Source of the DNA: Cyanobium sp. ATX 6A2 | GTDB lineage: Bacteria; Cyanobacteriota; Cyanobacteriia; PCC-6307; Cyanobiaceae | Length of the DNA stretch: 36,465 bases | Assembly (NCBI RefSeq): GCF_024346355.1 | Contig: NZ_JAGQCU010000023.1 | Location: 1 to 36,465 of the forward strand | Direction: 5' to 3' | Shown here: positions 7,768 through 26,337 of the stretch, in pieces | How the letters are laid out: the number at the start of each line of letters is the position of its first letter | Position numbering within the stretch: position 1 is the stretch's first letter | Program-made: the position numbers and the translations under genes | The notes under the pieces: generated by a model | Told to the model about the DNA's origin: nothing | Databases searched by the model: none | Seen by the model: only the letters and a program-made list of their open reading frames with translations

Positions 7768-8157
7768 TCAGACCCAGCGGGTCACCACCAGCTCGATGCT
7801 GCCGTCGGCCATGTTGGCCTGCTCGCTCACCTGGAAGCCCTCCTCGGCGGTAGCGGCGAGGATGCTGCGCAGGGCGTAGCGCTGGTTGAGCTGGGCCAGG
7901 AAGCGCTCCACCGGCACCGTCTGCTTCCACAGCTGCAGGTCAGCCACCAGCTCGTAGCAGCCGGTGTCGGCGTTGAGGCGGAAGCCGATGTCGGTGCCGT
8001 CGCTCTGGGCGATGGCCAGCTCGGCGGTTTCGCACTGGCCGCGGTAGCCGCGCACGCTCAGGCTGCCCTCGCGAGGCTCATGGCCCATGTCCTCGAGGGC
8101 GGCGCGCAGGGCATCGCGGTCGCGCAGCTCGGTCTTCACGGTGCTGAAGTGGGACAT
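7768..8157 (-). CDS. ycf35: Ycf35 / DUF1257 protein
   Basis: A 129-aa protein of the DUF1257 family, encoded as Ycf35 in some algal plastids. It begins MSHFSTVKTELRD, a nearly invariant family start, continues with ALRAALEDMGHEP, the YRGQCETAELAI segment and a C-terminal half ending VSEQANMADGSIELVVTRWV. Function is unknown. The ATG at 8157 lies 10 nt after the DUF2997 stop, and the ferredoxin gene follows after 32 nt; this three-gene order recurs in cyanobacteria, suggesting joint function. No membrane segment or metal site is visible. Confidence 0.92.
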   Translation of the reverse strand: MSHFSTVKTELRDRDALRAALEDMGHEPREGSLSVRGYRGQCETAELAIAQSDGTDIGFRLNADTGCYELVADLQLWKQTVPVERFLAQLNQRYALRSILAATAEEGFQVSEQANMADGSIELVVTRWV

Positions 8158-8167
8158 GGCGCAGAAG

Positions 8168-8389
8168 TCAGGAAAGCGGGGTGGTGGACTGGACTGCCGG
8201 TTGCACCTGGCGCTGAAGGGTGGCGTCGGCCTGGAAGGCCTCGGCGGTGGGCCGGCGCTGCTGCACCGCTCCCAGCCGGGCTTCAAGCCGCTCGGTGAGC
8301 TGCTCGCAGGCCGCGCCTGCCACACCTTCCACCTGCTCCTCGACGCGGCCGTCGGGGCGGATGCGGAAACGGATGGTGTGCTGGGCCAT
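8168..8389 (-). CDS. DUF2997 small protein
   Basis: A 73-aa protein starting MAQHTIRFRIRPDGRVEEQV, the DUF2997 signature (a beta-hairpin reading I-x-F-x-I-x-P-D-G-x-V-E-x-V-G/V-G-x-x-G-x-x-C), with Cys29 in GAACEQL. A polar Gln/Ala-rich tail follows. DUF2997 is regularly encoded next to DUF1257 (Ycf35), here 10 nt downstream. Function unknown. The ATG at 8389 is the only start consistent with the domain; the longer upstream frame crosses into the neighbouring gene in another frame. Confidence 0.9.
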   Translation of the reverse strand: MAQHTIRFRIRPDGRVEEQVEGVAGAACEQLTERLEARLGAVQQRRPTAEAFQADATLQRQVQPAVQSTTPLS

Positions 8390-8459
8390 CCCAGGTACCG
8401 GGGAATGGCGCGATGCTAGCCGCGGTGCCCAGGGGCTGCGCTTCAGGGTTGAGGCCGGC

Positions 8460-9284
8460 TCAGGAGAGCAGCCCCTCGTCCACCAGGGTCTGCAGGCGCT
8501 CGAGCACCTCGGGTCGCTCCAGCTGCTCCAGGGCCAGGCGGGCCTCGTCGCGCACCCCCGATTCACCGTCTTGCAGCATCGTCTGCAGCAGGGCCTCCAC
8601 CACATCGTGCTGGCGTGGTTCCACCAGATCGGGGTAGAGCCGCCCCAGCCCCCAGGCACTGTTGCTGCGCACCGCCGGCTCGCTGTCGATGCGCAGGCTC
8701 AGCAGCAGCTGGGCGGCGGCGGGATCGGCCTTCGCCGCCCCGGTGCCGCCGGCGTCGGCCAGGGAGCTGGCGGCCCACAGGCGCACCGCGGCGATGTCGC
8801 TCTGCAGAGAGCGGATCAGGGGGTTGAGCACCGGAGCCTCGGGGTAGTTGCCCAGGCTCCAGGCCACCGCCTTGCGCACATAGCCGTTGTCGTCTGCGGC
8901 CAGCAGCGCCAGCAGCGGCTCCACGGCCAGGGGGCTGGGGTTGCGGCCCAGGGCATACACGGCGCTCATGCGCAGGATCGGACAGCTGGTGGCCAGCAGC
9001 GGCAGCAGCAGCGGCACGGCCCGCGGGTCGCGGTGCTCGCAGAACACCCTCAGCCCCTGCATCAGGGCCTCATGGCCGGCGCTGGGGTCGCCACGGCGCA
9101 GCAGCTCCAGCCCCCGGTCGCATTCGGCCGCCACCGCCGCCGGGGCGGGCTCGCTGCTGTCCAGTTCGTCGAGGGGGTCGCCAAGCAGCTCCTGGGCCAG
9201 CTCCTGAGCCAGCACATCGGGGTCGAGGTAGAGCTCCTGGGGGCTCTGCTCGGGATAGGGACCGCTGGTCACGGCGACGCTCAA
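8460..9284 (-). CDS. HEAT-repeat protein (PBS-lyase-like repeats)
   Basis: A 274-aa helical-repeat protein. After an acidic N-terminus (about residues 10-50) there are around five HEAT-like units of the phycobilisome-lyase type: DPRAVPLLLPLLAT..LRMSAVYALGR, LAVEPLLALLA..YVRKAVAWSLG, APVLNPLIRSL..AVRLWAASSLAD, AAQLLLSLR..AVRSNSAWGLGR and VVEALLQTML..GVRDEARLALEQL. Such proteins act as bilin lyases or as protein-binding scaffolds; lyase activity cannot be deduced from the repeats. The TTG start at 9284 overlaps the preceding stop in a TTGA tetranucleotide, which supports it; a GTG at 9272 is the alternative. It belongs to the same minus-strand run as ycf35. Confidence 0.86.
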   Translation of the reverse strand: MSVAVTSGPYPEQSPQELYLDPDVLAQELAQELLGDPLDELDSSEPAPAAVAAECDRGLELLRRGDPSAGHEALMQGLRVFCEHRDPRAVPLLLPLLATSCPILRMSAVYALGRNPSPLAVEPLLALLAADDNGYVRKAVAWSLGNYPEAPVLNPLIRSLQSDIAAVRLWAASSLADAGGTGAAKADPAAAQLLLSLRIDSEPAVRSNSAWGLGRLYPDLVEPRQHDVVEALLQTMLQDGESGVRDEARLALEQLERPEVLERLQTLVDEGLLS

Positions 9285-9406
9285 CCCAACGGAGCCGGGG
9301 CGGCCATGTCACCGGGCAGCCAGATGCGGGCGCTCACGGCCACCAGGGCCAGGGCGAAGAGCAGCACGATGACCGCCGGCAGCAGGGTGGAGCGAAGAAA
9401 TTGCAC
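9281..9406 (-). CDS. 41-aa single-pass membrane peptide
   Basis: Reading leftwards from GTG at 9406, the frame encodes MQFLRSTLLPAVIVLLFALA (residues 1-20), then LVAVSARIWLPGDM and a short tail APAPLG ending in TGA. The first half is one transmembrane helix; the tail is Pro-rich. Evidence for coding is the clean membrane profile, its fit in the 158-nt space between the symporter stop (9443) and the HEAT gene, and the TTGA overlap with the HEAT-gene start. A competing frame here (continuing a shadow of the symporter gene) gives Arg/His/Pro-rich nonsense. I do not know the family; a regulatory or accessory peptide of the symporter is one possibility by position. Confidence 0.65.
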   Translation of the reverse strand: MQFLRSTLLPAVIVLLFALALVAVSARIWLPGDMAAPAPLG

Positions 9407-9442
9407 AGTCAGGAACGGGCGGGTGCGGTGCCGACTCCATCA

Positions 9443-11212
9443 TCACCCCTGCGGTGTCTGGCCCAGGGCCTGGCGCAGCCCGCCCTGCAGCCGGGCCCGC
9501 TGGCGCAGGGCCAGCAGCCCCAGCACCGCCACCACCAGCCCGCCCCAGCCCCACAGCGGCAGCTTGAGCAGGAACCCGCCCAACCCCAGCAGGGCACCGA
9601 ACAGCACGGCGCAACTGCCGAGCAGCTGGCTGATCAGATCCAGCAGCGTCTCCTGGGGCTCCACACCGGTGCGCTGCCGCCAGACGCTCCAGCCCGGCCC
9701 CGCCGGCCGCACCAGGCGCACGAACTCCTCCAGCACCTCGGCCGATTCCGGCGGGGTGGCCAGCATCACCGCGATCCACACCACGGCGGTGATCGCCGTG
9801 GTGGTGAGCAGGCGCAGGCCGTAGTCGTCGATGCGCAGCAGCGGCACCACCGAGGTGGAGAAGCCCACCAGGAAGCCACCCAGCATGGCCGCCAGCTCGG
9901 CGGCGGCGTTGATGCGCCACCAGAACCAGCGCAGCACCAGCACCACCCCCGGGCCGGTGCCGATGGCGATCACCAGGCGGAACACCGCGCCGATGCTGGT
10001 GCTCAGCAGCGCCGTGATCACCCCCAGCACCACCAGCAGCACCGAGGCCAGCTGACCGATCAGCAGCAGCTCCCGCTGGGAGGCCTGCGGGCGCATGAAG
10101 CGCTGGTAGAGGTCGTGGGTGAGGTAGCTGGCACCCCAGTTCACCGCCGTGCTCACGGTGCTCATGAACGCCGCCACCAGTGACACCACCACCAGCCCCA
10201 GGGCCACCGGCGGCAGCAGCTGCACCGCCAGCAGCGGATAGCTCTGCTCCCAGTCGGTCTGGTCGGGCAGCAGCACCACCGCCGCCAGGGCCACCAGGAT
10301 CCAGGGCCAGCTGCGCAACAGGTAGTTCACGCCCAGGAACACCCAGCTGGCGATGCGGGCCTGGCGCTCATCGCGGGTGGCCAGCAGCCGCTGGATGAAT
10401 TCCCCGCCGCCGTCACTGCGGCGGAAACTCCACCACTGCAGGGCGATGTAGGCGCTGAAGGTGGACACCGAGATGCCGGCGCCGTCCAGCCAGCGCAGCC
10501 GCCCCCCCTCCAGCTGCCAGGGCACCAGTGAGAGCAGCTCCGGGCGGTCGAGGGCCCGCAGGCTCTCGAGCAGGCCATCCATGCCACCGGCGGCGTTCAC
10601 GGCCGCCCAGGACACGGCCACCGCCCCTCCGAGAGCCAGCACCAGCTGCATCAGGTCGGTGACCACCACCGCCCAGAGGCCACCGGCGGCGGTGTACACC
10701 AGCACCAGCAGACCCACGATCGCCAGCAGGGTGAGCCGCGACTCCGGGGTGGGCGCCAGCCCCAGGGCCTCGCTCACCTTGGCCATGGCCAGGAAGGCGT
10801 AGCCGATGCCGATGCAGTTGATCGGCAGGGCGAACAGGAAGGCCTTGATCCCCCGCAGCCAGGCCGCGGTGGCGCCGCCGTAGCGCACTTCGGTGAAGGC
10901 GGCGTCGGTGAGCACGCCGCTGCGCCGCCAGAGGGGGGCGAACACCACGGCCATGGCCACATGGGCCACCCCGAAGCTCCACCACTCCCAGTTCCCCGCC
11001 AGTCCGCGCACCCCCACCAGCCCGGCCACATACAGCGGCGTGTCCACCGAGAAGGTGGTGGCGGCCATCGAGGCACCTGCCAGCCAGCCGCTGAGGCGGC
11101 GGCCGGCCACGAAGTAATCGGCCTCGTCGCGGTTGCGGCGTGCCAGCCACAGCCCCACCAGCAGGCTGGCCACCAGATAGCTGATCAGGATCAGCCAGTC
11201 GATCGGGTGCAC
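9443..11212 (-). CDS. Sodium:solute symporter (SSS) family transporter
   Basis: A 589-aa polytopic membrane protein of the SSS family. It starts HPIDWLILISYLVASLLVGLWLARR (TM1), then has the family N-terminal signature DYFVAGRRLSGWLAGAS and AATTFSVDTPLYVAG, where Na2-site residues lie, and about 13 TM segments. A conserved TAAGGLWAVVVTDLMQ region (TM5-6) and NWGASYLTHDLYQRF match the SSS core. Substrate is undetermined; distant relatives carry sugars, proline, acetate or pantothenate. The C-terminus continues past the core with two extra hydrophobic segments. The start is the GTG at 11212, 97 nt from the divergent 503-aa gene. It heads the minus-strand run that includes ycf35. Confidence 0.88.
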   Translation of the reverse strand: MHPIDWLILISYLVASLLVGLWLARRNRDEADYFVAGRRLSGWLAGASMAATTFSVDTPLYVAGLVGVRGLAGNWEWWSFGVAHVAMAVVFAPLWRRSGVLTDAAFTEVRYGGATAAWLRGIKAFLFALPINCIGIGYAFLAMAKVSEALGLAPTPESRLTLLAIVGLLVLVYTAAGGLWAVVVTDLMQLVLALGGAVAVSWAAVNAAGGMDGLLESLRALDRPELLSLVPWQLEGGRLRWLDGAGISVSTFSAYIALQWWSFRRSDGGGEFIQRLLATRDERQARIASWVFLGVNYLLRSWPWILVALAAVVLLPDQTDWEQSYPLLAVQLLPPVALGLVVVSLVAAFMSTVSTAVNWGASYLTHDLYQRFMRPQASQRELLLIGQLASVLLVVLGVITALLSTSIGAVFRLVIAIGTGPGVVLVLRWFWWRINAAAELAAMLGGFLVGFSTSVVPLLRIDDYGLRLLTTTAITAVVWIAVMLATPPESAEVLEEFVRLVRPAGPGWSVWRQRTGVEPQETLLDLISQLLGSCAVLFGALLGLGGFLLKLPLWGWGGLVVAVLGLLALRQRARLQGGLRQALGQTPQG

Positions 11213-12786
11213 GTCGGGCGGCTCCGGTGGGCGCAGGCAGTATGGAGGCCACAGCGTGCAAGTCCCACCGCGGCCGTCTCCCCAACTCAGCCACCCGTCT
11301 CCTCAGCCGATGCAGAACAGCTTTTTCGCCGACTCCCTCGATCAGGACACGGTGAAGCAGCGGATCCTGGCGTTGGAGCAGGGCCGGGTGGGCTTTTACA
11401 GCATCGGCCTCTATCCGGCCTCGATGGCCTACAACAGCGCCATGCACGGCAGCAGCGACCGGCTGCTGCTGGCCACACGGCCGGGGCGGTCGCTCTTCGG
11501 CGCCTTCTCCGCCAAAGACCGCGCCGGCATGGATCCAGCCCACGTGGCCACGATGGAGGGCATGGCCTGGCAGCCGGTGGACGGCCGGCCCCAGCCCCAC
11601 ACCCTCACCTCATTGATCGAGCAGTGCGATCTGGTGCTGCTCAGCTCCAACAGCAACCACATCGAGCAGGACCTGCAGGAGGCCTGCGATCTGCGCCGCG
11701 AACGGGGCCGCGAGCAGGTGGTGCTGGGCTGCCTGGCGGGCTCCTTCAGCCACGACCCGCTCAGCAACGACTCCTACGTGCTGTGCGAGCGGCAGCCCAA
11801 CATGGCCTTCTTCTCCGGCTTCCACCGCCACGACGCCCTGCGCGATCCGGTGGACAGCTTCACGGCCAATTTCTGCCACCCCAACGCCATCACCGCCCTG
11901 CTGGGGGCCCGGCTGCTGGATCGCATCTCCCCCAACATTCAGGTGTCACCGGGGGTGCACAACGTGGAGGCGCAATACATCAAGGCGGCCAAGAACATCT
12001 CCTCGATCTTTGCCGGTTTCGGCCACACCTACCACGCTGAAAACACCGGCATCCTGCCCACCCTGCTCACCCTGCTGCTCGACCAGTGCCTCGACCAGGC
12101 CTCCGCGGTGTCGATGCGGCGGCGAGACCGCCAGCGCCTCTACGGCCGCAAGCCCTTTCCGCTCACCGAACTGGGCTACGGGGTGCAGCGCATCGAGGCG
12201 GCCCTCAACCGCGGCGGCGACATGGAGAAGGTGCGCGACCACACCTTCACCCAGCTCACCGCCATGGTGGCCGATGTGCGCGGCAGCATGATGCTGCCGA
12301 TGTATGGCAAGCCCACCCGCAACTTCCAGGCCGGGCGGATCCTGGCCGAAGGCATGCGGCAGCTGGGGCGCTGCCCCCGCGATGTGGAGGAATTCGAGCT
12401 CTGGTGCGAGCAGGAGGGCCTGCAGAAAGGCGGCCTGGAGGGTCTCAAGGCCCTGCGCTACTGGCCGCAGATCCTGCGCAACTACGACATCCAGGTGCAC
12501 GACGCCTCGATGGTGAACCTGCTCTACATGGCGATCTTCGGCAAGCGCGACACCAAGGCGATCGCCTTCCGGGTGATGACCGAGAGCCGCGAACTCTCCA
12601 ACTACTGCCAGGAGTCGGTGCGCCCCTCCCACAGCCGCCGCTATTCCGAGGCTCTGCAGAACCTCGATCGCCCCGGCGCCCTGGAGCTGGTGGCCAACGC
12701 CGTGATCGCCGACAACGCCCGCCGCGCCATCCCCGACGACAGCATCGGCGAAGAGACCGATAGCGGCGAGGAGACCCCCGCCTATC

Positions 12787-20071
<7,285 letters not shown>

Positions 20072-20121
20072 GGGGACAGGGCGCGCGGAGAGCAGAGAAG
20101 ACAGAGAAAACGCAGCGGAAA

Positions 20122-23100
20122 TCAGTCGTCGTCGTAGTCCGCGACGCCGAGAGACTCATAGGTGGGCCGGTTGGGGGTGCTGCGGCGGGGGTTGACGTCC
20201 TGCATCAGGTCGACCTCTTCGCCCTCATCGGTGTAGACGGCGATGTCCAGACCGAGGGACTGCAGCTCGCGCATCAGCACCTTGAACGACTCGGGGGTGC
20301 CGGGCCTGGGGATCGGCTTGCCCTTGACGATGGCGTTGAGGGCCTCGTTGCGGCCCTGCATGTCGTCGGACTTGACGGTGAGCAGTTCCTGCAGGGTGTA
20401 GGCGGCGCCATAGGCCTCGAGGGCCCACACCTCCATCTCGCCCAGGCGCTGACCGCCCTGCTGGGCCTTGCCGCCCAGGGGCTGCTGGGTCACCAGCGAG
20501 TAGGGGCCGGTGGAGCGGGCGTGGATCTTGTCATCCACCAGGTGCACGAGCTTGAGGATGTGGGCATAACCCACGGTCACCGGCTGGTCGAACGGTTCGC
20601 CGGTACGGCCGTCGGTGAGCTGGATCTTGCCGGGATTCTCCGGGTCGTAGACCCACTCCTTGCCGGGCTGGGCGGCCGCCTCCTCGAGGAAGGTCTGCAC
20701 CGTCTGCTTCGACTTCTCGGCCCCGTGCATCTCATCGAAGGGCACCACCTTGACACGACAGTGGAGGTGGGAGCTGGCCCAGCCCATCAGGCACTCGAAC
20801 ACCTGGCCCACGTTCATGCGGCTCGGCACCCCCAGGGGGTTGAGCACGATGTCGATGGGGGTGCCATCGGGCAGGTAGGGCATGTCCTCCCTGGGAAGGA
20901 TGCGGCTGATGATGCCCTTGTTGCCGTGGCGGCCGGCCATCTTGTCACCCACCTGGATCTTCAGGCGCTTCGCCACATAGACGCGCACCACCATGTTGGC
21001 GCCCGGCGGCAGCTCATCACCCTGTTCGCGGGTGTAGATGCGCACATCCACCACCCGGCCACGCTCGGTGCCGGGCACGCGCAGGGAGTTGTCGCGCACA
21101 TCGCGGGCCTTCTCACCGAAGATCGCGCGCAGCAGCTTCTCCTCCGGTGGCTGATCGGATTCGCCCTTGGGCGTCACCTTGCCCACCAGGATGTCGCCGC
21201 TCTCCACGAAGGCGCCAATGCGGATGATGCCCATCTCGTCAAGATTGCCGAGACTCTCCTCAGCAACATTGGGAATCTCGCGGGTGATTTCTTCCGGTCC
21301 GAGCTTGGTCTGGCGGGCCTCGATCTCATACTTCTCGATGTGCACCGAGGTGTAGAGATCGTCGGTCACGAGACGTTCACTGAGAAGGATCGCATCCTCG
21401 TAGTTGTAGCCCTCCCAGGGCATGTAGGCGATCAGCACGTTCTGGCCAAGGGCGATCTCGCCGCCTTCGCAGGCCGAACCATCGGCCAGCACCTGGCCGG
21501 AGATCACCTGGTCGCCCTGCTTCACGATCGGCCGCTGGTTGAGGCAGGTGTCCTGGTTGGAGCGCTGATACTTCTGCAGGTAGTGGGTGTGATCAACACC
21601 ATCCTCATCGCGGATCACGATCGCCGTGGCGTCCACGAATGTCACCGTGCCCGCGACCCGGGTCACGGGCACCATGCCGGAGTCGCGGGCCACCTGGGTT
21701 TCCAGGCCCGTGCCCACCAGGGGACGCTCTGGGCGCAGCAACGGCACCGCCTGACGCTGCATGTTCGAGCCCATCAAGGCACGGTTGGCGTCGTCGTGCT
21801 CGAGGAAGGGGATCAGGGAGGTGGCCACCGAGATCACCTGCACCGGCGAGAGCTGGACATAGTCCACCTGTTCCGGAGGCACCTTCTCAAAGTCCTGGCG
21901 GTAGCGCACTGGCACCAGCTCGGAGGTGATGCGCCCTTCGGCATCGGTGGGCACGTCGCCGGGGGCGACGCGGCACTCATCCTCGAGGTCGGCCGAGAGG
22001 TAGATGGGATCGCCCTGCTTGAGGACGATGCCGTTCTCCACCTTCCAGAACGGGGTTTCGATGAACCCGTATTCGTTCACCCGGGCGTGGGTGGCCAGCG
22101 AACCGATCAGACCGGCATTCGGACCCTCGGGGGTTTCGATCGGGCAGATGCGGCCGTAGTGGGAGGGGTGGATATCGCGCACGGCGAAGCCGGCCCGCTC
22201 GCGGGTGAGACCGCCGGGGCCGAGGGCGCTGATGCGGCGCTTGTGGGTGAGCTCGGCCAGGGGGTTGGTCTGGTCCATGAACTGGCTGAGCTGGCTGGAG
22301 CCGAAGAACTCCTTGATCGCCGCCACCAGGGGCTTGGGGTTCACCAGCTGGGCCGGGGTGAGCGACTCGGTTTCGCCCACGGTCATGCGCTCCTTGATGA
22401 TGCGCTCGAGCCGGTTGAGGCCCACCCTCACCTGGTTCTGCAGCAGTTCGCCCACCGAGCGCACGCGGCGGTTGCCGAGGTGGTCGATGTCATCGAGGCT
22501 GGCGCCGCCGACATCGAGTTCCAGGTTGATCAGATAGTCGATCGTGCTGAGCACGTCCTCGGGGGTGAGGGTGCGCAGCGCATCGGGGATCGTGAGCCGC
22601 AGCTTCTTGTTGATCTTGTAACGCCCCACCCGGCCCAGGTCGTAGCGCTTGGGGTCGAAGAAGCGGCTGTTGAGCAGGCTCTGGCCGCCACTCACCGACG
22701 GCGGCTCGCCGGGACGCAGCTTCTTGTAGAGCTCCAGCAGCGCCTGGTCTTCCGAGGAGATGCCCTCGTCGTTCGCCGACTCGATCGACTTTTGGTAATA
22801 CTCAGGATGGCGCAGCTTGTCGAGCACGTCGTTGTCCGACAGACCGATCGCACGCATCAGCACGTGGGCGTTGATCTTGCGGGTCTTGTCGACCCGCACA
22901 TGCAGCAGATCGTTCTTGTCGGTTTCAAACTTCAGCCAGGCGCCGCGGTTGGGGATCAGACTGGCGTTGAAGGTCTTGCGACCGTTTTTGTCCTGCTCAT
23001 CCTTGAAATAAACACCGGGAGAGCGCACGATCTGGTTCACGATCACGCGCTCGGCGCCATTGATGATGAAGGTGCCGCGCTCGGTCATCAGGGGCAGTTC

Positions 23101-23412
23101 GCCGATGAACACCTCCTGCTCCTTGATCTCTCCGGTTTCCTTGTTAATCAGCCGGCAGGTGACATACATCTGCGAGGCGAAGGTGGCGTCGCGGCGCTTG
23201 GCCTCTTCCACATCGTGGCGGGGCCGCTTGAGCCGGTACTCACTGCCGATGAAATGCAGCTCGAGCTTGCCCGTGTAGTCGGTGATCGGCGAAAAACTCT
23301 CCAGCTCCTCGATCAGGCCCTTCTCCAGGAACCACTTGAAGCTCGCCCGCTGCACCTCCACCAGATCGGGCAGGTAAGTGACGGTCTTGGCGACCTGGAT
23401 CGCGCTGCTCAT
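20122..23412 (-). CDS. rpoB: RNA polymerase beta subunit
   Basis: A 1096-aa beta subunit of typical cyanobacterial length. Landmarks are the N-terminal [14 protein letters not shown], the Rif region ([20 protein letters not shown], then [20 protein letters not shown]), the nucleotide-contacting region [27 protein letters not shown], and the C-terminal [26 protein letters not shown] that contacts beta'. In the Rif region the usual Asp/His/Ser positions are kept, so no resistance change is visible. It is the first gene of rpoB-rpoC1-rpoC2-hli-rlmN; a 226-nt leader with hairpins separates it from tatD upstream. ATG at 23412. Confidence 0.98.
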   Translation of the reverse strand: MSSAIQVAKTVTYLPDLVEVQRASFKWFLEKGLIEELESFSPITDYTGKLELHFIGSEYRLKRPRHDVEEAKRRDATFASQMYVTCRLINKETGEIKEQEVFIGELPLMTERGTFIINGAERVIVNQIVRSPGVYFKDEQDKNGRKTFNASLIPNRGAWLKFETDKNDLLHVRVDKTRKINAHVLMRAIGLSDNDVLDKLRHPEYYQKSIESANDEGISSEDQALLELYKKLRPGEPPSVSGGQSLLNSRFFDPKRYDLGRVGRYKINKKLRLTIPDALRTLTPEDVLSTIDYLINLELDVGGASLDDIDHLGNRRVRSVGELLQNQVRVGLNRLERIIKERMTVGETESLTPAQLVNPKPLVAAIKEFFGSSQLSQFMDQTNPLAELTHKRRISALGPGGLTRERAGFAVRDIHPSHYGRICPIETPEGPNAGLIGSLATHARVNEYGFIETPFWKVENGIVLKQGDPIYLSADLEDECRVAPGDVPTDAEGRITSELVPVRYRQDFEKVPPEQVDYVQLSPVQVISVATSLIPFLEHDDANRALMGSNMQRQAVPLLRPERPLVGTGLETQVARDSGMVPVTRVAGTVTFVDATAIVIRDEDGVDHTHYLQKYQRSNQDTCLNQRPIVKQGDQVISGQVLADGSACEGGEIALGQNVLIAYMPWEGYNYEDAILLSERLVTDDLYTSVHIEKYEIEARQTKLGPEEITREIPNVAEESLGNLDEMGIIRIGAFVESGDILVGKVTPKGESDQPPEEKLLRAIFGEKARDVRDNSLRVPGTERGRVVDVRIYTREQGDELPPGANMVVRVYVAKRLKIQVGDKMAGRHGNKGIISRILPREDMPYLPDGTPIDIVLNPLGVPSRMNVGQVFECLMGWASSHLHCRVKVVPFDEMHGAEKSKQTVQTFLEEAAAQPGKEWVYDPENPGKIQLTDGRTGEPFDQPVTVGYAHILKLVHLVDDKIHARSTGPYSLVTQQPLGGKAQQGGQRLGEMEVWALEAYGAAYTLQELLTVKSDDMQGRNEALNAIVKGKPIPRPGTPESFKVLMRELQSLGLDIAVYTDEGEEVDLMQDVNPRRSTPNRPTYESLGVADYDDD

Positions 23413-23433
23413 GCGGTGAACCTGCAGGAACGG

Positions 23434-23462
23434 GTGAAAAAAGTGGTCTGTCGGCCTGACAG
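23434..23462 (-). promoter_or_regulatory. Hairpin plus T-run in the rpoB leader, possible attenuator
   Basis: On the minus strand, 36-50 nt before the rpoB ATG, an inverted repeat CTGTC/GACAG (23462-23458 with 23452-23448, loop of five) is followed after ACCAC by six T residues (23442-23437). This is terminator-like but weak: the stem is only 5 bp and the T-run is not immediately adjacent. It could attenuate rpoB transcription or be chance. Confidence 0.35.
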
Positions 23463-23480
23463 CGTTGAAGCGCGGGCGTA

Positions 23481-23497
23481 CCCGGAGATCATCCGGG
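23481..23497 (-). promoter_or_regulatory. Perfect 6-bp hairpin in rpoB leader
   Basis: CCCGGA and TCCGGG form a perfect inverted repeat with a five-base loop, 69 nt upstream of the rpoB start. It may be part of the 5'-UTR fold together with the hairpin closer to the start codon. No named element is recognised. Confidence 0.3.
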
Positions 23498-23524
23498 CAT
23501 CAGCAAAGACGGCACTCCACACAA

Positions 23525-23566
23525 ACAGCCGCCCCCCGCAAAGGGAACGGCTGCCCGGGGGGCTGC
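23525..23566 (-). terminator. GC-rich hairpin after tatD, candidate terminator
   Basis: Reading the minus strand after tatD, CAGCC plus a C-run pairs with a G-run plus CGGCTG (one base bulged) around a ~19-nt loop, and TTTGT follows. An alternative pairing uses CAGCCG with CGGCTG. The T-run is short, so termination may be partial; it separates the rpsT-tatD transcript from rpoB. Confidence 0.45.
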
Positions 23567-23638
23567 TTTCAGGAAACGCGCTTCAGGGCTGCAGACTTCG
23601 ACAACAAGGAGCGGATTCGCGTCCAGACCAATGAATCA

Positions 23639-24511
23639 TCATACATTGTCAAAGTGCAGCCCGAAGAGCCTGGCTGCATTGGCGCTGCTGGTGCGGGCCA
23701 CCACCGCCAGCGGTTCGCCGCGCAGCTCGGCCACCCGAGCCGCCACGGCGGCCACGTAGGCCGGCTCGTTGCGCTTGCCGCGGCGGGGCACCGGAGCCAG
23801 AAAGGGGCAATCGGTTTCCACCAGATAGCGGTGGGCAGGCACCTGGCGGGCACAGGCGTGGGTGGCCTCGGCCTTGGCAAACGTGACGACGCCGCTGAAG
23901 CTGATGTACAACCCCAGCTCCAGAAAGCCGCCCATCTCCTCGGGGGTGCCCCCCCAGCAGTGCATCACCCCGCGGGGACAGCGGCCGGCCTCGGCCCGCT
24001 GGCGCAACTCCGCCAGCATCGGCTGCGCCGCGTCGCGGCAGTGGATGATCACCGGCAGATCCAGCTCAACGGCCAGATCCAGCTGGGGGCGGAGCGCCGC
24101 CAGCTGCTGCTCCAGATTCGTCTGGCGAAACAGGTCGAGGCCCAGCTCGCCGATGGCCACCACCCGGGAATCGGCCCGGGCCGCGTCCCGCAAATCCTGC
24201 TGGGTCTCCGCGGCCCAGTGCTGGGTGTCGAGCGGATGGACCCCCACCGAGTAACGCAGTTCCGGGAAGCGATCGGCCAGGGCGCGGATGGCCGGGATCT
24301 CCGCAGGCTGCACACAGGCATGCACCAGGGCCTTCACGCCCGCCTGGCGCCAGCGCGCAGCCACCGCCTCGAGGTCGTCGTTGAAGTCGCGAAAAACGAT
24401 GTGGCAGTGGGAGTCGACCAGCATCGCCTCTTCAGGAGGCGCAGCCAAGACATCGGCAACAGCCGTGGCATCGGCAACAGCCGTGACAACAGCGGATGCG
24501 GGCGGGGTCAT
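23639..24511 (-). CDS. tatD: TatD-family metal-dependent hydrolase / DNase
   Basis: A TatD-like amidohydrolase-fold nuclease (TIM barrel, two metals). The metal ligands are seen in order: DSHCH near the start of the domain, GELGLD, IIHCRDA, MHCWGG and VETDCPFLAP. The domain proper begins MLVDSHCH at an ATG at 24424 (261 aa, the normal family length). The frame extends upstream to ATGs at 24511 and 24541, adding an Ala/Val-rich leader encoded partly by a duplicated 18-bp unit (24451-24486). Given that typical members start at the DSHCH motif, 24424 could be the true start; I list the form from 24511 because nothing else occupies the spacer behind rpsT. Members 3'-trim single-stranded DNA or remove D-aminoacyl groups from tRNA in some cases; the substrate here is unknown. 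Cotranscribed with rpsT. Confidence 0.88.
   Translation of the reverse strand: MTPPASAVVTAVADATAVADVLAAPPEEAMLVDSHCHIVFRDFNDDLEAVAARWRQAGVKALVHACVQPAEIPAIRALADRFPELRYSVGVHPLDTQHWAAETQQDLRDAARADSRVVAIGELGLDLFRQTNLEQQLAALRPQLDLAVELDLPVIIHCRDAAQPMLAELRQRAEAGRCPRGVMHCWGGTPEEMGGFLELGLYISFSGVVTFAKAEATHACARQVPAHRYLVETDCPFLAPVPRRGKRNEPAYVAAVAARVAELRGEPLAVVARTSSANAARLFGLHFDNV
24451..24486. repeat. 18-bp tandem duplication in the tatD 5' region
   Basis: CATCGGCAACAGCCGTG occurs at 24451-24467 and again at 24469-24485, period 18, with a decayed third piece after it. In the minus frame it encodes repeated TAVAD-type peptides just before the TatD domain; length in multiples of three keeps the frame. Confidence 0.9.
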
Positions 24512-24555
24512 GGCGCGGGCCGGAGCCGGAATCGCCCCCATGCTGGCGGGGCCGA

Positions 24556-26337
<1,782 letters not shown>

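Noticed and set aside
6006-9824. Plus-strand frames of 480 and 534 aa opposite the reductase, ferredoxin, ycf35 and HEAT genes
   Set aside because: Composition (Gln/Ala/Gly/Arg-rich) and full overlap with well supported minus-strand genes show them to be shadows.
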